NCBI RefSeq assembly: GCF_015706575.1
Contig: NW_024037057.1
Location: 372,001-436,000 of the forward strand
DNA from: Patiria miniata
Taxonomy: Eukaryota; Echinodermata; Asteroidea; Valvatida; Asterinidae
Reading direction: 5' to 3'
Length of the DNA stretch: 64,000 bases
In this document: piece after piece, positions 1 through 11,028 of the stretch
Layout of the letters: the number at the start of each line of letters is the position of its first letter
Position numbering within the stretch: the stretch's first letter is position 1
Notes under the pieces: generated by a model
Told to the model about the DNA's origin: nothing
The model's database searches: none
Seen by the model: the letters and a program-made list of their open reading frames with translations, nothing else
Made by a program: the position numbers and the translations under genes

Positions 1-2779
1 GCCTGCAGCTTTCTGTAATGATGATAATTGACATCAGGATAACATTCACCTAAAAGCAAAATATTCAAACGTAAAGCTGTATGTTCACCGAAAGCAAAAT
101 TTCAAACGTAGGGGTGTATGTTTTTTTTGTATTTATTGGGGAATATTGGTGTACATGTATTCATGCACTGAGATGTTTGGTTAACCTTGTTCTGCCAGAA
201 AAGTCTAGATGCAAACATAAAATGTCATATTATTGTTAACCTTGCTTCAAAATGGCAGTTTGTGATATTCATGTACATGATCATAATTGACCAATACGGG
301 ACAACCTTCCAATATTTTTCTATTAGGTTTATTGGGGTGTCATAGCCTTTATGTTGTTCTGATAAAGAAAATCCATGTAAGAATTCTGTATCACAATAAA
401 TTTCACAGGAAATATTTATCCATTATGCAAAATGTTGCTTAGGCCTACTAGTAAATAAATAAAATTATGCCATTTTACTGATCCTATCAAATTGGGTTTT
501 TTCTTTTGGTACGGTACATATAAGATCGTTCATCGTGAACTCTGCGTCAGATGTTAATTGTTGGTATTCATAAATTTCAAGTATCCTTTTGTTGATTAGA
601 TATTTATTTTCCAATCAAGTTGATTGAGTATATGAGAAGGGGTGAAATATCCACTCATTTACAGTTTATTGATATGCCTACAACTAATTAATGTATGGGA
701 TGTTATTGTTCAACATGTTACTTACGTCTCTGTTGCTCTTCATAGTGAAGTATTGGATGTCTAATCGAATCCTCATCCACCAAGATATCATCTCCAGGAT
801 ATATCCCGTAAAACTCACTAGATGACCCCTAACATTATCATCTCTGACTGTACCTTAGCAGCACACCATCTTTCTAACTCATCAATCGCCTGAACCGGAC
901 TTCCAATAGAGAATTTTCCTGCCCGTTTTGTCTTCAAGGTTTTCTAGTCAATTTTTATAATCCTACACATACAAGCTGGTGGTTTTAAGTAGTGACCACT
1001 ACCATCAGTGGATGAAACAAATCAGTCAATTACTCGTTACCCACGTGGCATATGGTGTACCTGTAGAGGTCAATAGGCCATATATTCTTGGGCTGACCGC
1101 CACAAGGGGGTATTAAATTTATGTCCATTGAGGGGAGCTGTCACTTAGGAATGGATGTTTTCTTTCCGAGTTAGAAAGGTCTAACTCGGATTCGTTTAAA
1201 TGGGAGAAATTCGTAATGTGGTGGGTCCCTGGATGGGCAGAAATTGCGTCGGTCCTTAGCCCAGGTTGTCAGGCTCAGACATGCCTGACCCAGGGTCACA
1301 CACTAAAGGTGACTGCATATATCCGTAGAGGGTGTCTCTTGCTAGGATTAGATGGAAGATCACCAGAATTGGTTTGAATTTTTTTTTTAATTAAGGTTAT
1401 TAACCAAATTGGGTCCCCAAAAGGGCTAGATTCTGCGCCGGAGGGTTAAAAGTTCGTCAGTTATTGGGCAACGGAAAATGATTTACGGGCAACCAGATTT
1501 CAAGCATCCCCTGCCCGAAAGGCAACTTCCTTTTTTAAAAAATTGTTCAAGGCCTGACGTGACATGTATTTTATCAGGCTCTTTTTTTTTTTCAGTTGTA
1601 ACAAGAAATCGGCGTATTTTAGGCTTCGGAAAAAAAAAAATTCTTTCAATAGCAAATTTCATAGTGAAAAACAAATGTTGTAGTTCATGGTACTAAAATG
1701 TATAAATAGTTGTGCCCAGAAAAACTTAACAGTGAATGAGTTCCCAAAACTGAATTTGTACTATTAAAACTACATGTACACTGTACATTGTACTTCATAC
1801 AAAAAAAAAACAGCTCTTCAGAAAGCCCAGCTTTATTGATCTGCATTTCCTTGTCTCCACCGTGATAGGACCTTGTCGGCCCCTCGAAGAAATGTCCGTG
1901 TGTTACTTCCATTTAGTGAACAATAAACCTCCAACAAAGGTCCCGAGATAATGAGCTACGCTTGGATGGGCCGTGGCTCAACAAGGACTGCCAGACGTTC
2001 GGCTTTAATGATTTCCAGGCTGCCTTTTGTTGAATGAAACACAAAGGGAGGATTAGGTGGCCGAGGGGCCGCGGCCAAGCTCGACATTGCAAAGGCTTTC
2101 CTGCATCAGGGTATTCGCCGTGCTCCCTTACAACAACAAAAAAATCAGTTCTTGGGAGTTCTCATATAGGCCAATCATCACACCAAATACCGTTTTAATC
2201 TGTGAGGATCGGGTCCAAAATCTTGTTGAATTGACATGGAATGACCCAACACAAATCCACCAAAAAGGTGCCCTGATTGATTCATATCGGTAACTCATTA
2301 ACATTCCAGAACGATTGGGCCCAAAAAAATAATACTTCTGCTTCCGATTACCCGACCGACCCTATTTTTAGGCTGCGACCCTTAAATACAAATGGTGGTG
2401 GTTAGGTTCACAAACCTTAGAGAAGAAAAGAGAAATTTCACTTTCAATTCGGAAACCAAGCCTTGCCGAGCTGTCGTGCCGGTAAAAGCCATCTTGAATG
2501 TTGTTGTTGTTGTGTACGATTCATTCAAATTGCGAGGTCAAACTGATGACGTACGACGCGCCGGCCAAGCGCACGCCCGCATTCACAGTTGGGCATATCG
2601 TGTGTGCACGCGTACACCGGCGACTGTTTCCTGAATGGCGCGCGCAGCCTGCACAATTCGCATACACGGCTATGCGATATATGCAGGCTGCGCCGTATAC
2701 GGCCACGTACCTAGGACTCTACTATCGCCCGACCGTGTCCAAATGTTAAAAAAGCGATCCATAGAGCCTCCCCCCCCCC
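1..2779. other. No gene recognised
   Basis: AT-rich non-coding DNA with T and A homopolymers. No open frame here shows a domain, codon bias or splice-signal support that I can recognise. There is a short CpG-rich stretch at about 2540-2700. Nothing else is supported. Confidence 0.5.
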
Positions 2780-2907
2780 TAGTCCCACTAACTGGGTCGC
2801 TAGAACTCCTTTTTTGACATTTGGGATGTTACTGTCGTACTAGAGACCCACTAAGGAACTATTGTCAATGTAACAATTTCTAAAAATCACGCAAACTCCT
2901 CATGCGG

Positions 2908-3038
2908 GGGATGCACCTACGACTGTTTCATGACAAGCACATAGCCATTGTCCAATCGTCGTGCATGCGTGACAAGCTACATGATACATGTACAGTGCAG
3001 TGACTGCCTTGCCATGAAACAGTCGTAGGTACATCCCC
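2908..3038. repeat. Foldback repeat
   Basis: The left arm at 2908-2932 (GGGATGCACCTACGACTG start) and the right arm at 3013-3038 are inverted copies with about one mismatch, separated by about 80 bases. The pair lies just inside the left inverted repeat of the larger element. Confidence 0.75.
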
Positions 3039-3057
3039 GATCTAGGCCTACATGCGG

Positions 3058-3680
3058 CAACCTCGTCCCCAGTGCTTACTTTATTTCCAACCGCGTTTCC
3101 AATAGTAAACCCTGGATAGGAAACTTTCTTCCTGTATCCTGATTCAATACCTCAATTGGATAGAAATGGATTGTATCGTGTACTTGGTGTTGTTATTCAA
3201 AACGTGCAGTACGTGTTTTCGCGATCAATTGTTCACGACTTCTCGAAAATACTCATTTCCTTTCCAATGTGTTCATATTAATATGAAATGTGATACTGCA
3301 TGTTGTTTCGATAAAATCGTAACAGTTTAATTGAATAAATCGTGTTTTCGTAACTCACGCCATGCTCGCGCTGCGACGAATTGACTCTGTTTTTACCCAA
3401 GACACCGCATACAAAAACAAACGCTAATGTAACGCACATGCAGGCACCAGACTAGTCCTCATTTGCATACGTGTTCAAAAATCTTGCACATGCAAATGAT
3501 CCAATACCAGGGTGAGAGAGCAGCTAGTGGTGGGCGCATATTGCTCGACACCCTGGGGACGAGGTTGTACATGCGGAGTTTGTTTACCGACGCAGGTCAT
3601 GGTCGTGTCCCCATGCTTCACGTACGTGTTTGCATGTACAAACATGTCCATGGTGACGTGCATATAGAAATGCGTTGATA
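3058..3680 (+). repeat. Dispersed repeat, copy 1 (partner at 28-29.1 kb)
   Basis: The block starting CCTCGTCCCCAGTGCTTAC, and a second block at about 3435-3570 (GCAGGCACCAGACTAGTC, CTTGCACATGCAAATGATCC), recur in reverse orientation at about 28.02-29.09 kb. The spacing between the blocks is shorter here than in the partner, so one copy has an indel. No coding capacity is apparent. Confidence 0.7.
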
Positions 3681-4082
3681 GATCAAAGCCATCAATGATC
3701 GCTGTATGATAATGTCTGTGCTATAGTGTTTGAAATTCACGGATTTGCAGCCCCAAAAATAATCGTGAGTATCATTGGAGCCCGATTACTTTGTCTTTGA
3801 CATGTGGAGAAGCCAGTAGGTGCACATTTCGGTAATCCTTACTTTTAGGACCCCGTTCCTATATACATTGATATAGGAAGGGAAAGACTCACCAAAACAG
3901 TTGACTAAATGACACTCAAACTTGACATTCTGACATTCCTTGATAAATCTGAACAATTGGCAATGACATCTTCTTGAATATTAGCAGGTTTAATTTTGTG
4001 GAAAGAGAGCAGGGCTTTGATTTATGAGGGAAATTAAGGGGTAAAAGACGACGATGACAATCAAAAAACAGACTCAAAAAGC

Positions 4083-4396
4083 AAGGCCAAGTTCGGGCAA
4101 GGACCATTGGTCGACTAGTGGTTGATTTGTGACGTACCTTACACCTGCGCAAAGATAACAACGTGCGAACGTCTCTAGTCAAACGCTGGTCAAAATGTCG
4201 TCGCAAAACTTCTGGATCCTGGCTCTCTGCTAGCGTTATGAATGCGCGCGGCTATTGGTTACCAGCGAAGCAACCAACCCCAGTAGGCTGGTTCCAAATA
4301 GTCGACTAGCGTAGTCAACCACCGTCGACTAGACAGAGTTCGGGCAAACGTTAGTTAACCATTGGTCAACTATAGTCCTTGCGCGAACTTGGCCTT
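4083..4396. mobile_element. MITE-like foldback element
   Basis: AAGGCCAAGTTCGGGCAAGG at 4083 is matched in inverted orientation by the end at 4396. Further inward complementarity (ACCATTGGTC) gives arms of about 36 bases. The interior of about 240 bases is non-coding and GC-richer than the surroundings. It is nested in the 2780-4873 element. Confidence 0.7.
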
Positions 4397-4426
4397 TAAG
4401 ATGGCAAACATGAAAGCTTGATGCAA

Positions 4427-4510
4427 TGAAAGCTCGATGCTGATTGGCTGATACAAAATAATCATCTTATTTATTTTTTTTAGCAGCCAATCAGCATCGG
4501 GCTTTCATTA
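4427..4510. repeat. Inverted repeat (hairpin)
   Basis: AATGAAAGCTCGATGCTGAT at 4425-4444, followed by TGGCTG, is complementary to CAGCCAATCAGCATCGGGCT at 4484-4503 and the TTCATT after it. The loop of about 35 bases is AT-rich. Confidence 0.7.
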
Positions 4511-4873
4511 TGTAGGCTTTCACTCTGTCAGCATGCACGTCTGACTGCACAAAAAGGTATGAAAGTCGCGTTTTCTTTGAGAGTGCTTTCAAAATTACAA
4601 CTAACATGAGTTAATATGAAGAAAAAAAGACTGCTTCAGCCTGCAAAGGTCACTTTGGTACTGGACAGTCATCTGCAAATATCAGTTTTGAACAGAACCC
4701 GTAAAAATAGAGGTGTCCTAAAGATAAGGATTACCCAAATTTCGTAGTTTTGTTAAGTTTTTTGCGTGATTTTGAGAAATTAATACATTAACACTAGTTC
4801 CTTAGTGGGTCGCTAGTACGACAGTAACATTCCAAATCAAATGTCAAAAAAGGCGACCCAGTTAGTGGGACTA

Positions 4874-6670
4874 CCCCCCCCCCCCTCCCGCTTTTTATTT
4901 TTAACGGCGCACTGACCAGAAGTTTAAGATGGGAATCTTTCTAATAAATGTACATATGTGGCACTTCGATCACCATTTTGTTCAATTAATTTTCTAGCGC
5001 CAAAAGTTACATCTTTTATGGTTATTCCCTCCACCCTCTCCTTCCTTAATTTCTATTTATCAATCAGTCACTTACTTTATTGAAATTCGAACCTCGGACG
5101 CTTGCTTGATACACGAGACTCTTAACCGCTAGGCCGCGCCCGATCGCTGTTGCAATGATCAATCTTTGGACGTATTTGAAGTATCCATTGAAATGAACTA
5201 AATATTCATGAGAAAATAAATATTCATAATGACGTATTGCACTATCATTGGCCGGCTCATGCGACGTCATGGTTATCGATGTCATGCGTATAACGTACCG
5301 CTGTTCCAGACACTTCAATCAGTTTTGACCGGCTGTTTCAACTCAGATCTGCACTACATGTGCATGCAAAATGTGCTCTAAAAACACCGGATTCCTCTTG
5401 GTTGACATCACAAGGTGAGGTGAGAATTTATTTGTTTGGCGGCAGGTAAGTGGTGATCGGGTATCTGATTTTTTCCGGCACTTCCTGATGTAGAACCAAA
5501 CTGTTGAGTTCTGTGCGATTACAGCCGGAAAATTGTTCACAAATGTCGCCGTGTGACTGTGAATCACTGCTCTCCGCCATTTTTGCGTTCGAACTCCGAT
5601 GATTAACATGATAAAGATTAAGCCAGCAGCCAGCCACCGCTCAATTTAGCGATGTGAATGTGATCCCAAACAGATACGGACAAATTGTGTTTGTGTTGTA
5701 GAAAATAAACTTCAAATTCGCAATGATGGAATGACGTGGTTGATTTTCCAGAGGATTAGGTGGATAAATGTTCGTCGAAAGAGTAGTGGAAATTCAGTGC
5801 GAGCCTGCCCTAAACTGCAAATTCATGAAATTGGCACGGCTTTCATTTGTAAAGCACCCTCATGAGGGCGCTTTTCAGTCGACAGCACGTACGATACGAT
5901 GGATACGACGCGTCGAGGATGCGGCGGATATGCATGTAGTCTGTATGTGGGACGAGAGGCCAAAAACGCTTTAGTTTTCGAGATACGCGATCTGGTCCGC
6001 CGAATTTTATTTAACTTTCTAGACATGTAGATTATGATGTATTATATCAACAACAAAAAACATTTGTTCCCCGATCCACAGTTTGTTTGGGAATCGAACG
6101 AGAAAATCTGGGATAAAAAACGCCGACAATTCTGCATGAGTAAAAAAACAGCGCCCTCTATTGACGCAGTCAGAAACCTTTTCGCACGCCATGAGTGCTT
6201 GCTAGATAATGTTTTTTGTTTCAAGTTTCATGTTACATGCATGTTCTAGATTTTTCTAGATTCTAGATTTTAGATCATTTTTCATCAGGAAGCCAAACTT
6301 TTTTATTACAGTTTGTCCAACTTGAAATGTTCAAGTTTAAGATCGAATGTTATGTATCAGCTACATAAAAAAAAAAATAGAAAAATTATTGGTATATTTA
6401 AACCGTACCCCACATGAGAACCTCAGGATTTTAGTTATGCTCCCACATGTTTTTTTTTTCTGTTGTCTTTTTTGTCTTTTTTTAGTTCACAGTCACACGG
6501 TTTTATGCCACCTTGCCGCAGTCTGGTCATGTCCAATTTCGGAAAGCTCCCTGCTCCGGTACGGTCGACCACTAAATCACAGACCCTATGGAAGAAACCA
6601 TTCTGCAAGTCGGCAGAGGATGCAAACTGGTCGACACCAAGTTCCGCCACAACATCTGATGGGACGTGGG
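4874..6670. other. No gene recognised apart from a SINE-like segment
   Basis: Non-coding DNA. The only recognisable item is the tRNA-like segment at 5081-5140. A short palindrome (ACCCTCATGAGGGC) lies at about 5855. The stretch 6480-6660 follows a T-rich tract ending in TAG and could be an exon, but no frame gives a recognisable domain. Confidence 0.4.
5081..5140 (-). repeat. tRNA-derived SINE head
   Basis: Read on the minus strand, GGCGCGGCCTAGCGGTTAAG resembles a tRNA D-arm/A-box and CGAGGTTCGAATTTC resembles a B-box, at roughly tRNA spacing. It does not fold into a convincing full cloverleaf in this reading, so a SINE head or tRNA pseudogene is more likely than a functional tRNA. Confidence 0.5.
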
Positions 6671-6878
6671 CAGTGGCGTAGCCAGGAATTTTTCAGTGGG
6701 GGGCGGGGGGGGGGAGCTGGAACATTTCATGGGGGGGGGGGGCGTCATGGACATCAGTGATACTTTTTTTAGAAACTCAAAATCTCAGGGGGGCGACTGG
6801 GGGGGGGGCGACAAGGTTTCATGGGGGCTGTCGCCCCCCACGCCCCCCCCCCCCCCCCCCCCCCTGGCTACGCCACTG
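6671..6878. mobile_element. Foldback MITE with 16-bp inverted repeats
   Basis: The element starts CAGTGGCGTAGCCAGG and ends with its exact reverse complement. The interior is dominated by long G runs on the left and a long C run on the right, so the whole unit can fold on itself. Elements with these ends are very common in marine invertebrate genomes. Confidence 0.85.
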
Positions 6879-9054
6879 GACTTTGGCGTCAATCGAGGCA
6901 TACTGGGTTTGACGAAACTCCGGCAAGTTGATCAATGCATCAGAGGAACCGTGAAGGGTTCCCTTGTCTCTAATTTATCCCTTCCCTTGTTCTAATTTGG
7001 AAAGTGATCAATCCTTTAATGGGCGTGCTTACATAAGTTAAATAAAACCCTTTCCATTCAATATTTTCTTAGGCGACAGAAGGTCACACATACCCAGTAA
7101 TCTACAGAACAAGATTAGATTATAAACAGGTTAAACTACAAAACGTCTACGGTTGTTACTCTGCGCTCTTACATAATTTCATACTTGTGCACATGCACAT
7201 GACGTGTTATTTGCTTGATCAATTAATGATAAATTTAAATAATGTGGAAGATATGAATCAGTATACAAACAAACCTCTCCCAAATACCCCCCCCCCCACA
7301 CCCAACAAAATATTCCGTTTCAAAACAGTGATACAAAAAGGTGATAAAACAGTTGTTCAAAAATTATGATATTGTATTGTATGAATGTGTTTATGCAGAT
7401 TTCAGTGGAATGAAAGCAAAACCCTGCTCAATACAGCCATGTGGTTGCGAAGGCAAAGCTATAATCCGATTACGTACTTAGACGTTGTAAAGAGCAGTGA
7501 AATTCGTGAACCCATGGCCTTTTGGGCAATTGTGTTTCTCAGAAAATATGCTCAGCATGAAATTACAAGGGAAGAAGAAATTCTAAACTTCATGTCATTG
7601 AAAAAAAAATCGCCGTCATCGATGCCGAAACGTCAATACTGGTTACTAGTAAAGCTGACCTTCAAGTCTGGAAGAAATCGTTCGAAAACTTCCCCAAATC
7701 TATGTATTGATACCAGTTTCTGGGAATCTCCGAAAGTTGTTATTTTACGAGTAGTCTGTTGAAGACTTATATCATCTAAGTAAAGGCCTATTCCAAATTT
7801 CAGCTCTAATATGTTGTTGCTTGTGTACACCTCGAACTATAGACGCTACGGTTGACCGATTTCGGTACGGCATTAACACGTAATGACGACGGGGATATTA
7901 ACATATCCATTAGCGAGACCCGGCAAGACTTGGCGTGGGTCTAGTCTCGGTATCGACCAATGGAAGCCGGCAAAAAGGGTGATATTTATCAATTAATAAC
8001 TCGTGAAGGAGGCTTTTCTGCAAATTGTTACTGCACACAATAATGGATCAGAACCTATTAATATTCGTTAGGCTTGACACGATTGACAGATATTGCAAAT
8101 GGCAGTGTTACAACTTTCAAAAATGCACGTATCCAGGCCTATTTTTCAAATTTCAACAAAAAGTAATGAACATATCACAAAGATTTTTAGCACATACTTG
8201 GATCATTATAAGGGAAATAAACTCTGAACGTTGCATGAGGATGCGGTCTTCCAAACGGGAGAAAATATTTGTTTTCAAATAGTTCGCCCACCAACGTAAA
8301 CATGAATGTGTGCATGTTGTTTCAATATGTAGTTCGTTATGTAGGTGCATTACAGGAAATATATTTGGCAAACCTTTCTCTGCCTATCAGGCCAGGGTTA
8401 ACAATACTGAGTCATCACTGGTTATTGATTTGTGAAGCCCCTAATCCCAAGGTAATCCCCCTAATTTAAGGCGAGGTCCCAAAGTGTTGATCGTATCAGA
8501 ACAAACATTAAATATAAAATCTATCATACAAATAATTGAGGAACTGTATGTTTATACTATTAATTCAACTGAAACACTGTTTTTGTGTGTCCTCAATAAC
8601 AGTTGGGGCAGCTCACACACCTATGGCAAAAAAAAATAACCCATTTATTTGGTTTTATTTTGTTCATATTTTTTTGTTTAGTAATCAGTAAAAAAGTATC
8701 TAGCAAAAGATGCCCAACATATATGAATACATTTTCAAAGATTATTTTTCTCTCTTGGTTTAAGGAGATACTTTCCCGGTATCGTATTTTACCTTGCCAT
8801 ATAGACATTATCAGCCCCCCCCCCGGCCCCCAAGAAAGCAAGAGATCATCGGTGTATGCAATGATGCAATTAAATCTGTTTTCTTGTGATTGTGAAAATA
8901 CTGTATATATGTAAAAGCACTTGCAGTACAATATCCTACATGTATCATGTCACCGTTCCTAATTCTGCATTTTTCCTTATTCTGCATTCCAGCATCGTGA
9001 CCTTGGCCAGGAATATAACTCACAATTAGAATTTGAAATAGAAGACCAATTATT
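6879..9054. other. No gene recognised
   Basis: AT-rich DNA with several short open frames, including 7385-7762. Their translations show no recognisable domain and no splice context. Treated as intergenic. Confidence 0.5.
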
Positions 9055-9180
9055 CTGGACGTCGTTGTAACCACGATAACTCTCTATTATAACGACGTAA
9101 ATAATTCAAAGATTAAGACTTAAACGTAACCGTGGAAACGAGGAATACAGGGAAAAAAAACCTAGGCCTATGTATTTTTA

Positions 9181-9306
9181 CCACCGATTGTCCACAATTT
9201 TCACTCTGATTTTCAAGGCAGAGGCTTCATTGCAAGCTGCTGATTCTGATCTGCTTGTTCAGTCTTATTCTCCTGACTGACTTCGAGAAATGCGTACTTT
9301 AAGTTC
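9181..9306 (+). pseudogene. Truncated duplicate of leader/exon 1 of the downstream PF12248 gene
   Basis: This segment (TTTTCACTCTGATTTTC, then GCTTCATTGCAAGCTGC, a TTCAGTCTTATTCTCCTGA motif and an ATG at 9291) closely matches the sequence just upstream of and including the start codon of the gene at 11029. Similarity stops about 20 bases after the ATG. There the sequence switches to a copy of DNA that normally lies some 270 bases upstream of the real gene. It therefore looks like a broken tandem copy of the gene start. Confidence 0.6.
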
Positions 9307-9309
9307 TGT

Positions 9310-9490
9310 GTTATTTGCTTTTCAGCAACTCAATTAGCAAAACAGGTGGTCAGTTATTCTTCGCATTGTTCGTTTAACTATGCATGAAACCTCGGTAATA
9401 TTACGACATAGATAATTCATAGACAACCATGGAAACGAAAAACAGAGAAAAGCTATTTATTTTAACTACCCATTGTCCATTAAATTCTAA
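9310..9490 (+). repeat. Duplicate of the promoter-proximal region of the PF12248 gene
   Basis: Matches 10755-10920 in the same orientation. Shared blocks include CAATTAGCAAAACAGG, GGTCAATTATTCTTGGCA-like sequence, CATGGAAACGAAAAA and AGAGAAAAGCTATTT. A more diverged third version of the last block (GTGGAAACGAGGAATACAGG) lies at about 9130, so the upstream region has been duplicated at least twice. Confidence 0.7.
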
Positions 9491-11028
9491 ATCCCAATTG
9501 ATAACTTAGCATTTCCGTCCAAGTTTTGTGCCAGGTTGAGAACGATGTCTAAAATTGGAGAGGGTGATCGCTTAATTGCGGTCTTATGCCACCACGAGGC
9601 AGTAGAGGGACACAATTATTATAGTCCTAAAACTCGAATACAAATACACAGAAACATCTCAACTATGTCACCATATTTGACATTTGAAGGAGCTTATCAA
9701 ATGTACTGCCAGAAACCTCGAAATTCAAAACGAAGTACAAAAATAAAAGCAATGAAATTCATCCAACGAAGCACATTTCGTCAGTCGGCTGATTGATCTC
9801 GACGACTGGAAGATGTCCTCCAAATTCTTTAGTGACACAACAAATCCGTTTCTATTGAGTCGTTACTGAAACCCAGGAACTTCTGGAAATTACGTTTTTG
9901 CTCAGAACTGGTCAAATGAGAATTGTTGTTATGATACCAAGTGTATTGAGTCATTTGTACAAGTGTACAATTGACCCAGTGCCAGGCCAAAGGTGTGTTA
10001 GTCTTTCCTTGGTTATTGCAGGCAAGCGATTCTCGTCCAAATTTGCCACCAGAAGGCACCACTCAATCTTACCTCTATAAGTCCAGAGAGGGTTTTTTTT
10101 TTGAGAGAGAGAGAGAGAGTCAAATTCCTGTGCAATTTCAAGTTTCAGATAATATTTCTCCTTCCTTCATGTCGGATAAAGGTCAAATATCCAAATGGAT
10201 CATTTTTTTTTCATTGTAATTTCTTTTAGTCTTCGTTAGAAGGAAACTGTTTTCAGGCGTAAGGGTGAAACGAAGCAGCATGAAGTCAGGAAATTACTGG
10301 ACCCGTTTCTACGCGAATTCACGATTTGCCTGTCAAGTGTGCAGTTCATTCTTTTCAGAGTTGCCTTAATTGCATTTTTATTTCCTTAACTAACAAAAAA
10401 ACCAACCAACGTAATTTATAGTGGTTTATTATAATTTGTCAAATTCATGGAAACATCTGATGTTTAATTCTCAGATCTGTTGAGACTTGACCTCTACCTA
10501 GAATACAATTTGATGTTTCCGTTGAATTTGAGCCATCCGTCCATTTATAAAGTTATCAATCTGCTGTTATCTTTGCGAGAGTCGCTCGTTTACATACACA
10601 CAATTAGGCCGTGAAGTTTGTTCACGTTTTATGCCTTGTTGACATTTTCAAGTCGTGTACTGTGATGAAGTTCTAATTGGCAGTCGAGTACATAACACGA
10701 CTGAAGTCTGTCACCGACGTTATATCATCAGCATGACCTTAATTCCAAATTCCTGGTTATTTGCTTCCAGCAACCCAATTAGCAAAACAGGAGGTCAATT
10801 ATTCTTGGCACTGTGCGTTTAACCATGCATAAAACATCGGTAATATAGATCATTTATAGTTAGGCTCCTACACCTGCAACCATGGAAACGAAAAATAGAG
10901 AAAAGCTATTTCATTTTAAGGAGTGCATGGTTGTGGACTATTTTCACTCTAATTTTCGGAGCACCGGCTTCGTTACAAGCTGCACATTTTGATCTGGTAG
11001 TTCAGTCTCATTCTGCTGAGTTGTAGAA

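Larger units (their letters stand above)
2780..4873. mobile_element. Non-autonomous DNA transposon with ~115-bp inverted repeats
   Basis: Positions 2780-2895 are repeated in inverted orientation at 4761-4873. Both ends read TAGTCCCACTAACTGGGTCGC-like sequence inward, then a T run, TGACATTTG, TGTTACTGTCGTACTAG, and end near CACGCAAA. Each end abuts a run of C outside the element. The 2.1-kb interior has no long open frame and contains other repeats (hairpin at 2908-3038, dispersed repeat from 3058, MITE at 4083-4396), so it looks like a non-autonomous carrier into which other elements inserted. No target-site duplication was identified with confidence. Confidence 0.75.

Noticed and set aside
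5081..5140. Functional tRNA gene
   Set aside because: A- and B-box-like segments are present, but the stems do not close and no anticodon arm is convincing. SINE head preferred.
6347..6995. Open frames across the 6.7-kb MITE
   Set aside because: They read through G and C homopolymers of the MITE, giving poly-glycine/proline artefacts.
7385..7762. 125-aa open frame
   Set aside because: No recognisable domain. The composition looks like AT-rich random sequence.
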